From the NCBI GenBank assembly GCA_020466095.1, contig CM035808.1:8518012-8582011 (forward strand): 64,000 bases of DNA. Direction: 5' to 3'. Below, piece by piece: positions 33,140 through 45,051 of the stretch. Position numbers and translations under genes: made by a program. Within the stretch, counting starts at the first letter, position 1; each line of letters opens with the position of its first letter. This DNA is from Chlorops oryzae. Lineage: Eukaryota; Arthropoda; Insecta; Diptera; Chloropidae. The notes beneath the pieces were generated by a model. It was not told the origin of the DNA and ran no database searches. It saw nothing but the letters and a program-made list of their open reading frames with translations.

Positions 33140-35454
33140 CTGTAAATTGTAGCAAAGGGAAGCGTGATCTAACACCTTAGATCCTTTTTAGCAACACATT
33201 TTCAATTTAATAACAGTCAATTAGTTCGGGAATTTAATTTTGCCAAATTTTCAAACTTTTTTTTTTTTTTGGTATTAAATTATGCTCATTATCAGCTGCG
33301 ATGTGATGGAATATATCAGATAGATCGGATGATCATCAAACTAAAGAAGGTGTTATGAAGATCATTCTTGAAATATGGAAAATGTTTGCCTTAAACGATG
33401 AAAGCTCAAAACATTCGCAATGAAATTTCGTGCAAAATTACCCAAAAGTACGTTTAATCACCTCAGAATGGTGGACAACAATTTCACACATCAATTGTGT
33501 GGCGTCTTTGGAAGTTTCACTGGAAATGGTTTGTCTCCAAGCAAAACAAGTTGCTTATGACATCTCGCCAAAAACGGTCTCCCATTAACGAAAGAAGACT
33601 GAAGTCCCATTGCCAGAAAGAAAGACGTCTCATTTAAAGTGACTTTCTCAGCACCTTTTGACCCATGTACCAAAAAGTCAAAAAAAAACCCAAAAAAAAA
33701 AAAAACAAAAAAAGGGTAAAAAAAACAAAAAGGAGAGAAAAAGTACAGAAAATTTGTATAAAGACTCCTAAAGAAGTACCACAGAGCGGATGAAATGTAA
33801 CATGATCTGCAAATTAAATGACTTGAGCGTCTCGGAAGCACAAGAGAAGCATCACAATAATAGCTTTTATTAAAACATGTTCAAGCAAGCTTCACCGCAA
33901 ATTGTCCAGTTGGTTTCATTTTTATAGTCTTCAAAAGGTCATTTGAACGCAAAAAAAAAAAAAAAAATAACAACAAACTTTTTATGACTCAAAACCAGTA
34001 GCTTACGGCATGATTTTAATAAAGCATTAAAGCTTTTTGGGTTTTTTTTTTTTTTTTTTGCGTGGCGTCCAAAGAGAAGTCGCTGATCACATTCGATACC
34101 GTAAGATCTTCTAACTGAATGTTTGTGAACATGATGAGCTTTTAGAAAAGGTGCAATGAAACCGTTCATTCAAAGGGAAGACCCAAAAATGGGGGGCAAA
34201 AAAAAAATTACAAAAATTGGTATAAGAAAGATAAATAAATGCATTTAGAAAAAGAGCCCTTCGCGGACAGAATGAACATAAGTCAAAGCGCTCGAATTGA
34301 GGTCATCGACTGTGTATCGTCGTAGCGATAAAAATTACAATATGAGAGACAACAGAAGCCGAGAATCGAACGAACAGAACGAACGGTACGGGCGACAGAA
34401 CAGAACGACGGCAACAGGTGCATCATTAAAGAACGCGCGCGCGTATCTTGCATCATGCAAGTTTCATCTCGAAACGTCATCGTAAACAAAGCGACGCGAC
34501 GCGACGCGGCACGTTCCAATGCAGCTAAACCGCGACAGGGGCATCATTAAATGCAACGAGCTGCATCGCTGCAGCGTTGACCTCATTATTTCCTTCCCTT
34601 TTGCGAAGGAGAAGAGAATTTTTATTTTATTTTTTTTATTATTATTTTTTTTTTACGTTGAAAGGACCAAAGACTTAAGGACATCGTCATGTGTGCGTTT
34701 GGAATGGACCAGGACAATTCAAAAGTAAAGGGAAATAAAGAAAAAAAAAATTCGATTTGGTCTTAAATTCAACAGTTGCAGCAACGATGATCACCGTTTC
34801 ATCGCGATTGCAATATCGGTGAAAAAAATTAAAGCGTTTCATTAAATGTGGCAGCACGTGTCCTGGAGATGATAAAGGAAGTTAAAAAAAAAAAAAAAAA
34901 CGGTCAAAAAGATATCAAGGAATGTATTTAAATGAGAAGCCGTGTGGCTTAAGAAGCTGTCGAAAGGAGCTTTTCAAGAATTCATTCATTTTGATGTTCT
35001 TTCAGTCAATTTAAGGGGCTTATGCATTAGGATTGGAGTAAGTCTTTCCATATTTTTTAAATCGACCTCATAAGAAGGGAGTTTTGCCATATAGAAATAA
35101 AACCCGTCATATTTCAAAGAGCGTTAAAACGCGAAAATGCTCAAATAAGTCATTTTACGGCATTGCCTGAAACACTTACTGCTCGAATTACTCCTGATAA
35201 ACTTCTTAGAAAATAATTGCCGCCCTCAATGAGCTTCTTTTAATGGTTCAATAGTTCCCTTTCAATCAAAAAGTTCAGACCTGACCTTTTAAATTCGAAT
35301 TAAAATTAAATATTTTATTACTTAGGCCTCATATGGGCCTCACAAGGACACAGGATTTATGGTAAATCACGTTAGTGAACTCGAATTCAAAAACGTTTCA
35401 TTGACACCAATATTCTGATATGTCCATCTTTGTTTACCCAGCTTCATGAGCGTA
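33140..35454. other. Intronic/regulatory sequence with a GC-rich island
   Basis: Mostly AT-rich with homopolymers (33700-33740, 33950-33966, 34044-34060, 34884-34900). 34340-34600 is markedly less AT-rich, with GAACGAACAGAACGAACG, GCGCGCGCG and GCGACGCGACGCGACGCGG runs and two GCATCATTAAA strings (34421 and 34541), also echoed near 40945. A regulatory role is inferred only from composition. Confidence 0.35.
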
Positions 35455-36117
35455 CACTGAGCGAAAATAACCATGATTTTTTTAAAAGGGCGCATTTTGT
35501 TATTCACAGTCCTTTTGATTTTCAGGCAGATCAAAAATTTCAAAAGAAAAATGGTTGAGTCGACAACATTTTTGGTTGATTTACAGGAAATATGTTTAAT
35601 TACATTTCTTTTTGTTCGGTATAATTCTCATTTGGTTTATAAAATAGGACATATAAGATATTCATTCATCTTAGAACTTTTAAAGCATTGCGAAGGCAGT
35701 CACACGACAACGGAGTGACAAAATCGGATGAAGTCCATCCCATGGCTATTTTTGGGGTTATGTTCAGCAGAGGGTTCTGTGGCCATTTGCTTTGAACGTT
35801 TAATAAAATTGTTTTGACATTTCTTCTTTTATAGGTATTTTAGAAACAATTTTTTTTGTTTTAAAAATTATCTTGTCATTTCAATTATGTCCGTGGTTGG
35901 TTCAACAATTTAAATTTAAATCCATTTTTGAAAATTATCATATCAATTCAACCTGAAATATATTTCATTCAAAGAGAAAAATCTTTATTATACCTTTTCC
36001 GAAGGAAAGGGTATATTAAGTTTGGCTCGGAGTATGTAACATACCAAAGGAGTCGCGATAGATATAGACATATATATATATTCTTGATCAGGGCGACAAG
36101 AGAAGTCGATCTAGCCA

Positions 36118-36149
<32 letters not shown>

Positions 36150-37096
36150 GGTCACACTTTAGTTTTTCGTAATTTACTCCTAAGCCATGAAAGACATCAT
36201 ATTGAAATTTTTCATGGACTTGAACCAGGTAAATGTCCGAAAAACTGCATACACATTTTTTTCGTAGTCCCTTCTTGGGTCGTGGGAAGTGGTTCAGAAG
36301 TTTCAAAAATCACGATTTTTAACGTTTTTCGTGAATAACTTTTTTACTATACATCCCAGCTTATTGAAATTTGGTGTGTATATAGCTACTATGTAGACTT
36401 AAGCTTTCGCTGAAAAAAAATTGCGACATCGCTATAACTATGGTCAACATCCTACACATTAGAAAAAAACACTCTCTCTTATTCTCATATCTGTATACAA
36501 AAATGATTTTTTTTGCTTCTTCCGATTGTGTATTTTGCCGCCAAATAAAGTCGTCACATAAGATTAAAATGTGACCATGACCACAATTCGCGAAATTCGC
36601 GAAAATTTGATTTTCACTATTTTGAATTGAGGATCTCGCAGCTAGACAAAGTGGCCTCTATCGATTAAAATTTGACCATAACCACAATTCGCGAAATTCG
36701 AAAAAAAATTTTTTTCACTATTTTGAATTGAGTATTCCGCAGCTAGATATATGGCCTCTTACGGTTAAAATTTGATCAAGACCACCATTCGCGAAAATTT
36801 TGTGCTTAATAATAATCTCGAGTTTTAGAAGCTAAATCGAAGTACAGATAAGGTATAAATAGATATCCAAGCTAGAACAACGAAAACGGCAGGAATTTTC
36901 GTTAAGGTAATGTTTTAACATATTTTCGGCTGAGGAAAAGGTATGTGTGCAATCGGCTTAGCCGATGTAAACTTCTTTCCTTGTTTTTTCCAACACGAAA
37001 AATTGTTAAAATTAAAAATATTCCTTGTTGAAGCCATTTTGTATGTTTTTCCACTTCTGATTTAACCAGTTTTCTGTTTGATTTTTTTCTCTGTGT
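35455..37096 (+). mobile_element. CACTGAG/CTCTGTG MITE, copy 2, split by mini-me
   Basis: TA-flanked CACTGAGCGAAAATAACC to TTTTTCTCTGTG. The body runs 35455-35990 and resumes at about 36988-37096. The interruption is a mini-me element. The 48-kb copy shows the uninterrupted AAAAATCTTTTTTTTCCAAC-type junction. Confidence 0.85.
35991..36987 (+). mobile_element. Mini-me retroelement
   Basis: Begins TATACCTTTTCCGAAGG, has the diagnostic (TA)n stretch, the core ATTCTTGATCAGGGCGACAA, GTCGATCTAGCCATGT, then (CTGT)n at 36117-36147, and ends CTTTCCTTGTTTTTT. This order (TA repeat, conserved core, GTCY repeat) is that of dipteran mini-me elements. Three related tracts with GACCATRACCACAATTCGCG recur at about 36575, 36670 and 36775. 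Non-coding. Confidence 0.85.
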
Positions 37097-37302
37097 ATAT
37101 TTATGAAGCTTTAATGTTTCCACTTTCGGACGGAAGTAACTTTTTCCGCATAATTTTTGGTTTGTAACATTTAAACAGAGTTGCATCTAGCAAAAAGCGC
37201 TCACAATGCTTAGAAAAATGATTGGATGTCATTTTCGTGGCATCCCCTTGGGTATCATGACATTTCGACCCCTTTATATTAAATTATGTGTCTTTAAAAT
37301 AT

Positions 37303-37874
37303 CCCTGCAGTCAGTCGAGCCATCACAAAACTAGCGATGTCACTGGTGGTGGGGATCAGTCCCTCGCCTATCCACAACACTGTCGAATTAAACATGGCGA
37401 TGTCATTGCCAGGGACGAGTAGTCATTTGATACGTTATCTTTAATGGAGAAGAGCAGTTATTCAACTAGGGAAGGTTGACGGCTCATCTCGCCGGTTGAA
37501 TAGCAATTGTGTTTAGGGCATAGAAGAGGGACGGGAACACTTGCCATTCTTAGAAAACGTTCTTTCCTTATATTTAAAGTATGAAAATTAAAATGAAGTT
37601 TTCGCACATTTCTTCACATGCCGATATGTGCTTTGAGCATTATTACAATTTTTCATTTTAACATTGAAAATAAATTACTATTTTTGCCACCACTTGGCAT
37701 CACTGAAGTAATATGAAGTGCGTCATGGGAGAAAAAGCCTTCCTAGATTTGATTTGAAAAGAATGTAGCCTGTCTATTATTTTTCCCAGTTTGTGACTAG
37801 AAAAATGGTTAGTCACCAAAAACTGGCATAGTGGCAAGATCACTTAGTTCGCTGGCGACCTTCTGACTACAGGG
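37303..37874. mobile_element. Element with CCCTGCAGTCAG ends (572 bp)
   Basis: CCCTGCAGTCAGTCGAGCC ... CTTCTGACTACAGGG, flanked on both sides by AT. The end regions match 25664-26581. Uninterrupted by the tRNA-like segment. Contains a CTTGGCATCACTG string that could be a hAT remnant (about 37704). Confidence 0.7.
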
Positions 37875-39318
37875 ATGTGTCTTAGCGATGTCCATTTCTC
37901 TAGTGCACTAGGTACTACAATACTGTCATTAGTCATTACTAGAAAAATGTCCAAAAATTATTAAAACTGCGTTAAAGTCTACAAATTAATGCATCTGAAA
38001 AATATTCTCAAAACCTTTTTAATGCTCTACACTTCACAATTATTGCAGTAGGGAATACTTTTTTCTTCGTTTTTTTAATGTGTAGTTTTCTTGTGGCATC
38101 CATAAAAACGATCGTCGCAGTCGAAAAGATCAATCGATTCGTATAAAATAAATTTCAATGGAAATAAACAAACGAAAATCATTGCTCATTTACGTGATTC
38201 AAATACTGAATTTCGAAATAAACAAATTAAATGAGCATTTCGAAAGCTTTCAACAAAATTGAACCTGAGATAGATGTGTCTCTATCATTAAGTTTTATCG
38301 ATCGACGAGCATCTGTGCACGGGCATGATTTACGATCGAAGCTCATCTTTCGGTAGCACATTTCACATGCATTCATTTCCACATTTGTGGGAATCGCCGC
38401 AATAAAATCAAATTGTTGAAAAAAAAAAAATTAAATAAAAAAAAAAAAAAATAAATAAATACAACGGAGAAGAAATTATTTACTACCGAAACGTGAGGAT
38501 GCCAAAATGTAACTGTCTTTGATTAATTTGTTATTCCGAACTTGTCAAAGCCGAGTGCCCATGATGCAATTATGTACATGATCAAGCCATGATCTTCAGT
38601 GTCAACCATTGTGCGTACGTTTGTACGATCACATCCTGAAAGAGGTCAAAATTTTTTTTTTTGTTTTCGTGTTTTTTATTTTTTTATTTTATTTTTTTTG
38701 TGTCTTTTGTTTTCTCGCCTTTTCGTACATCTCTGTTTGGCCCTTTTGTGATCGTCTTCAATGATTTTCAGATTCATTGTGTTTTCCGATCAGGTGCGCA
38801 TTCGTGAAACATGAAACCCCGGCCTGAATGCATGATGTGGCTTCTGCGTATCATTGTCACACAATTCGATTACCTTTCTTTCTCACTTATTGATCTTTTG
38901 TTATGAGACTTAAGCATCCTTTCGGGTCTATTGCACACGCATCCTGAGGAAGTCAAGTGGTTAATTGTTTCCGATTAAAGAGAAGGTATCTTTTTCTTGG
39001 GAATAAATGCGGCTTACCAACGTCGAAGAAGATTTCTTGGTACCATAACATCGATTGAAAGCAAAGGGGATCAGTTGATCTACCAAAAGTTGTAAAGAGT
39101 GATACTGGAAAATTGTTCTGTTTAGATTTTTAAGGTGTTAAAGATTGCTTAACAGAATCTCTACAGGATGATGGACAACATAGTTTCTTTTATATAGACT
39201 ATGGTTAATGAAACTTATTTCTTTTCGATTGACTTCTGATTGAAGTCCACTGATTGAGCCTTTAATTTAGAGAGTCAAAGTTTGAAGCACAACAAATCAC
39301 AGCCATTCAGAGGCCAGC
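37875..39318. other. Unique sequence with less AT-rich islands
   Basis: 38560-38640 and 38760-38960 are information-rich (CATGATCAAGCCATGATC, CGGCCTGAATGCATGATGTG) between poly-A/T tracts, suggestive of conserved non-coding sequence. A weak minus-strand exon candidate (39018-39051) has a donor GTTG then GTAAGC. Confidence 0.35.
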
Positions 39319-39322
39319 TTAA

Positions 39323-40061
39323 GGGGGTCTTCTCATTGAGCAACTTTTTTTTCGACTTTTTTTTTTTTTTGCATTTATTTATAGCTTGGGTAGTTGTGAA
39401 TATGCCCCTAAAAGGATTTTTTGAAATTCGAAATAGTTTAGAGGATATAGCCTTCTTTGTCGAGCAAGATCTGCGCTAAAACGAGTAATTTTTGCGTTGC
39501 TTCAAACTTTAAACGCGTTTATCTCGAAACCACGTTTTTCGAACTGGCGGCCATGATATCTCCAGTTCAACTGAACCGATTTTCATGAAACAAAGTGGAA
39601 TCGACGCAGAATTGTCACCATTCTCGGGTGAACCTCGACCATAATTTTAAAAAATTTTTTACTATTTTTTTTTTACACTAAACTACAAAAAAAAGCCCGA
39701 AATTGAAATTTTTTTTTGAATGGCCGCCATTTTGTCAAAAAAAAATCACAAAATTAAGCTTGAGGTTCACCCGAGAATTACATCTATACTGATTATAACC
39801 CCGTTTTTTTTTTCCATTTCGGACGCTCCGGAGACCCGGAATCGTGGCCGCCGTGACGGCACCTTTTTTTTTCACCACCAACTTTGAAGTCTCATTACTT
39901 TTTGAACAGCCCACGTATCGAGGCAAAAAAAATTTTTTTTATTTACTTTGAACCTTTTGTAATACAATAAATAAAAAAAGTTTTCAATTATTCTTTGCGT
40001 TTTCAAATAAGAATTTTTTTAAAAAGGGTCCAAAAAACGGGTTTTCAATGAGAAGACCCCC
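39323..40061 (-). mobile_element. TTAA-flanked MITE, copy 3 (739 bp), reverse
   Basis: Same family in the opposite orientation, TTAA at 39319-39322 and 40062-40065. Nearly identical to copies 1, 2 and 4. Confidence 0.92.
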
Positions 40062-40065
40062 TTAA

Positions 40066-42595
40066 TGTTCCCGCCTAAAGCTGTTTTCATGAACCATGGC
40101 ATGGCGTTCTTCTCCCAATAGACATCTAAAAATTGAATTTCGATTCGAAGAGATTCTTCGTGCTGGAAATTTAGAAAGCTTATAAGCGATTCGCATTCAC
40201 GATTGCAGTTAAAATTTCTCCGAAGTTCATCGATCATAGGAAATAATGAGCTTTTTTTTTCTTTTATCAGATTCATCGCTTTCACCCCGGACGATCAATA
40301 ATCTTTTGAAGTCATTTAATTATTAATAACGCATAGTTAGGCTATAAATTTCTTTTTTCATTAAATTTTTTTTTTATTTTATTACTTTTTTCCTCTTGCA
40401 TTTTGATTTAGTTTTTTTTTTTTTTTTTTTGGACGGCACGATTTCCAAATATAATTAGCATAACTACGCATACATTGCACAGCCGCTGAAAGAGCACAAA
40501 AGTCGATACCTTCAAGCTGGCTGTCCGGCTGTTTGGCTGAGCGCGCGTCTTTGAAATATTTGAATTCGAAAATGACTTTCCAAAGTACCAAAGCTGTGCG
40601 GCCATTGTTTTGCCGATGACGATGATGGTGTGTGCATTGGAAAGAGCCGCGGGTGGAGCATTAAAAAGTTAACCCAAAGGCGGTCATAGCACATAGCCGA
40701 GACGATCAAACGATAGACGCGTATTGACACTTCTTCTTTATGGATTTCTTCTGGCTTCCATTTTCGTAGATAGATTCATTAAAGATTCATCGGGTGTGCT
40801 TGATAAACCGAAGAACGAACGACCGAACGAACGAACGAACGAAAAATATGGTAGGCACGAAAGTAGAAAATCGAACATCGGAGAAAACCTCAACCAGCGG
40901 ATGAGGCAGCACACGCACCAACGAACCCCAAAACGACTTATGTCGCATCATTATCGAGCATTAAATGACCACAAAACTTATTTCGCTGGCGATTGCTGGT
41001 GCTGCTGCTGCTGCTGCTGATGTGCGTGAGCTGCCGGCACACATTCGTACATTTATATGTACTAAACATCATTATAGGCCCCAAACTTTCTTTTCAATCA
41101 ATACACAACACACATGCACGTGTCCAAAGAGGCCGTCATTTTTTTTTTTTTTTTTTTTATTTCATTTTTATGTTTTTATTTTTATTTTATGTATCTTCTT
41201 ATTCGATGTTTGGCCAATCAAAGATTCCATCAGCCGATCGTGCAGTCGGTCTGAAGTCTTTGCATGTGTCTCGTCTTTGGATGGTTTTCTCGTCTCGTCT
41301 CTGTCTCTTCTCGTCTGGTCTGGCCTGGTCTTGGCTAGCCATGCGTTTTCTTTTATGGCCACGGTAGGCCCTTCTATGGTCGAGGTATTTTTTTTTATCA
41401 AAATAAACGGGATGTTGGCATGTTGGACACCGGCCATCGTCGTTGTCCGTTGGCCTAAAATGCTTCAAATCGAGACATTTAAATGCAACGCCATACTTTG
41501 ATTTAACGCAACAAATTCCATATCCAGTCGCCATATTCAACAAGACGATTTTTCATCATTGCCATCTTGAATGATTAGCATGAAATGCTTTTATAGTCAA
41601 TGTGGTCAATGATTTCTCAATGGAAAATTTAAAAGGCATCCAAACTGTAAAGCTTTGAAATGAAATGAAGGATTTTTCTTAGACGATGAAGTGGTTGGAT
41701 GATTGTAAGTCGATTCTGATAATGTGTCCTATCAAATCAATCAGGTCTAAGAGTCCTAGGGTAGCAGGACTCTATATTATAGAGTCTATAACAATGATAG
41801 ATCCTAGAATTTCCTAAAGAATCTCAAAGACAATTATTTTCAAACAAACTTTTCCAGGCAATTGAGAGATTTCCCTTAAGCCACCTGCTTAATATGTTGC
41901 TTAATAGTTATACATACATATATGTACATATGTATGTAAAATATTTTGATACCTTCTACCGAAATCGCATTCCACAATCATGCGAGAAGATTTACAATTT
42001 TGCGTCCGTTTTTATTATAATTTGCATAACTCAATGGAGAAACATTGTCTCCACGCCAGCGTCTGACGTGACGAGACGAGCCGACATGCGAATCGTTTCG
42101 TTTCGTTTCGAGCTCGGAACATGAGCTTCGGCAGCGCGACCTCGTAGCCTTTTTCTTTGAAGATATCGTATCGGAGCTTTAGACTTGACTTTTGAGGTTT
42201 CCATTGCAGCACTCGACCGTGGGAAGAATGAGATAAATCCACTTTTAATTACATACACACGTTATCAACGACGCTGGCCCGCTGGGGTTGGGGCTTGCGG
42301 GTTTTCGGTTTAATTTAACAAATGAGCAATCAAATTTGCTTATCACTATTTTCCTATTTATTTTAATTTTATTTTTAGATTTTTTTTTTTTTTTAAACTA
42401 TCTTGTTTTAAAAATACAGTTAAAGGCTCGTTTATGTTTTGAGGTTGCTCAGTAGGAAGGCTCTTCATTATTGAAGGATGAAGATAGAAATGATTTGAGC
42501 GACATTTTAAAGGGACTTGGACGCTGTTTTTTCTACCCATTGCCTTTTGTATTGAATCGCTTAAAAACGAATTATAAAGTCAAAGAAAGCATGGC
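40066..42595. other. Unique sequence, possible regulatory islands
   Basis: 40480-41050 is the least AT-rich part (GCGCGCGTC, GCCGCGGGTGG, GAACGAACGAACGAAC, and a GCTGCTGCTGCTG run at 40999-41020). Frames of up to 178 codons on the plus strand pass through poly-T and are not credible. Nothing else coding is recognised. A TACATATATGTACATATG microsatellite lies near 41915. Confidence 0.35.
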
Positions 42596-42829
42596 AAAGA
42601 GAGAGAGAGAGAGAGACAGAGAGAGAGACGAGAAAGAGACAGGGAGAGACGAAGAGAGACGAGAGAGCAGAGAGGAAGGGAAATACAAAGAGTGAGGGAG
42701 ATAGAGAGTCGAGAGATAGAGAGAAAGAGTGAGAGAGAGAGAAATAATGAGAGAGAGAAAGAGTGAGAGAGAGAGAAAAGAGTGAGAGAGAGAGAAAGAG
42801 TGAGAGAGAGAGAAATAATGAGAGAGAGA

Positions 42830-42871
<42 letters not shown>

Positions 42872-42882
42872 GAGGGAAGAGA

Positions 42883-42946
<64 letters not shown>

Positions 42947-43022
42947 GGAGAGAGAGACAGAGAGGGAGAGAGAGACAGAGAGGGAGAGAGAGAGACAGAG
43001 AGGGAGAGAGAGAGAGGAGAGG

Positions 43023-43053
<31 letters not shown>

Positions 43054-43059
43054 AGAGAG

Positions 43060-43090
<31 letters not shown>

Positions 43091-43124
43091 CAGAGAGAGG
43101 AGAGAGGAGAGAGATGAGAGAGAG

Positions 43125-43165
<41 letters not shown>
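42596..43165. repeat. 570-bp polypurine (GA)n array
   Basis: Almost pure GA on the plus strand, broken by occasional C or T. Between 42690 and 42900 a higher-order unit (GAGAAAGAGTGAGAGAGAGA, with GAAATAATGAGAG) recurs. Open frames of up to 227 codons on the minus strand are Ser/Leu low-complexity artefacts. Such tracts can bind GAGA factor or form H-DNA. Confidence 0.97.
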
Positions 43166-43166
<1 letters not shown>

Positions 43167-44245
43167 AGAACTGTCTCGTTCGTACCGTTCACTGCAAATT
43201 TTTTGGAGCGCACCGATTTTCTCTAATTCCCTCCTTTTTTCCACCGTAAGTTTTTTATGGCATCGCCAAAGGCTGGCTTTAAATTCCGTAAGCGTGGAGT
43301 GTTTCTAAGAGCCCCTAGCGACTGTCTTACGCTCTTTCCGATTTTCATAATGCTCGTAAGGACCTAAGAGAAAAATCCCCCTCGGATCCGAAATTCCTCT
43401 TTATGAACCCGATCTTGGGTCATCAATATTTCATTACCCGTAAGTAGATCTTCTTCCTTTGCAAAGTTGATGCCCAATGATATTTGAAAAAACAAATTTC
43501 TTAACTAAGGAACGTGACCCGTATCCCATTTATCAGATTACTCAATCTCACTAAATGATTTGCTTTCTCTGCGTGATTCATGAGATCACTCTCCGTAGGC
43601 CACTAAGATTCCGAAATAAATTAGGCATTTTTTCTTGCAAAATAACTTCTTCATTAGTCATTCCATAATTTATCATTTAAAGAATTCCTTCGGTAAATGT
43701 TTTCGTAGCTTCTTTGCTTCGTAGATTGCTTTGCACTTCTTCGATCCCGCAAGATCAGCCGGAAATGGAAAACCACTAAAAGATAATAACAACCTCGAAG
43801 TTATGTGACATCGTGGTGATAAAAACGAGCTCTTCCTCTGCATTATCGTCTTCTTTTACAGTAGGTACCTACCTACATCCTCATCCTGACAATGATTGTC
43901 CAACGACAGAAAGACAAAAAAAAAAAGAGAGACAATATTATCTATCCGGAAGTCAATGGCCAGTCCATTAGGTACTCATGCATATTTATTGTATGTCGAC
44001 AATTGTATAAGAGCCCGAGAAGTGGATTCAGAAAACCCAAAGCCATGTAAGTTCTGTCTTTTTCCATTGCGCTCGTTTTTGCATCTAATTGACCAGACTG
44101 ATCTCTTGTGGTGATCGCTTTTTCAGTCACTTTCGAGCTGAGCTAGCCTCTGACGGAAGCAAAGATAGAGAAACACATATTCATTTTTCTTCAAGTTAAG
44201 CCGACGTGAATGTGAGCTACATTTTTTTTTTTAATTTCTTTAAAT
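43166..44245. other. Unique sequence, nothing recognised
   Basis: No gene supported. Less repetitive than its neighbours. Confidence 0.4.
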
Positions 44246-44312
44246 GAATGAAATTGATATTCGAACGCAATTCAATGTAAAATCAGTTATCCTCATCTTA
44301 GGCATGATCTGG
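44246..44312 (-). repeat. Duplicated block paired with 47963-48030
   Basis: Shares GAATGAAATYGATATTCGAA and AGTTATCCTC then TCTTAGGCATG with 47963-48030. The minus strand reads ATGCCTAAGATGAGGATAAC (MPKMRITDFTLN), but the donor present in the partner is lost here (TTGCGT). A TTAA element has inserted immediately to the right. Confidence 0.6.
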
Positions 44313-44316
44313 TTAA

Positions 44317-45047
44317 GGGGGTCTTCTCATTGAAAACCCGTTTTTTTGACCCTTTTTAAAAAAATTCTTATTTGAAAACGCAAAGAATAATTGAAAACTT
44401 TTTTTATTTATTGTATTACAAAAGGTTCAAAGTAAATAAAAAAAATTTTTTTGCCTCGATACGTGGGCTGTTCAAAAAGTAATGAGACTTCAAAGTTGGT
44501 GGTGAAAAAAAAGGTGCCGTCACGGCGGCCACGATTCCGGGTCTCCGGAGCGTCCGAAATGGAAAAAAAAACGGGGTTATAATCAGTATAGATGTAATTC
44601 TCGGGTGAACCTCAAGCTTAATTTTGTGATTTTTTTTGACAAAATGGCGGCCGTTCAAAAAAAAATTTCAATTTCGGGCTTTTTTTTGTAGTTTAGTGTA
44701 AAAAAAAAATAGTAAAAATTTTTTTAAAATTATGGTCGAGGTTCACCCGAGAATGGTGACAATTCTGCGTCGATTCCACTTTGTTTCATGAAAATCGGTT
44801 CAGTTGAACTGGAGATATCATGGCCGCCAGTTCGAAAAACGTGGTTTCGAGATAAACGCGTTTAAAGTTTGAAGCAACGCAAAAATTACTCGTTTTAGCG
44901 CAGATCTTGCTCGACAAAGAAGGCTATATCCTCTAAACTATTTCGAATTTCAAAAAATCCTTTTAGGGGCATATTCACAACTACCCAAGCTATAAATAAA
45001 TGCAAAAAAAAAAGTCGAAAAAAAAGTTGCTCAATGAGAAGACCCCC
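44317..45047 (+). mobile_element. TTAA-flanked MITE, copy 4 (731 bp)
   Basis: TTAA at 44313-44316 and 45048-45051; termini and body as copies 1-3. Confidence 0.92.
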
Positions 45048-45051
45048 TTAA

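Noticed and set aside
40965..41501. 178-codon plus-strand frame starting MTTKLISLAIAGAAAAAAD
   Set aside because: Alanine run comes from a GCT repeat and the rest passes through poly-T; overlapping frames on both strands are equally open.
42561..43244. Overlapping 200-plus-codon frames of Ser/Leu or Arg/Glu
   Set aside because: Pure translation of the GA microsatellite in several frames; no start context or protein features.
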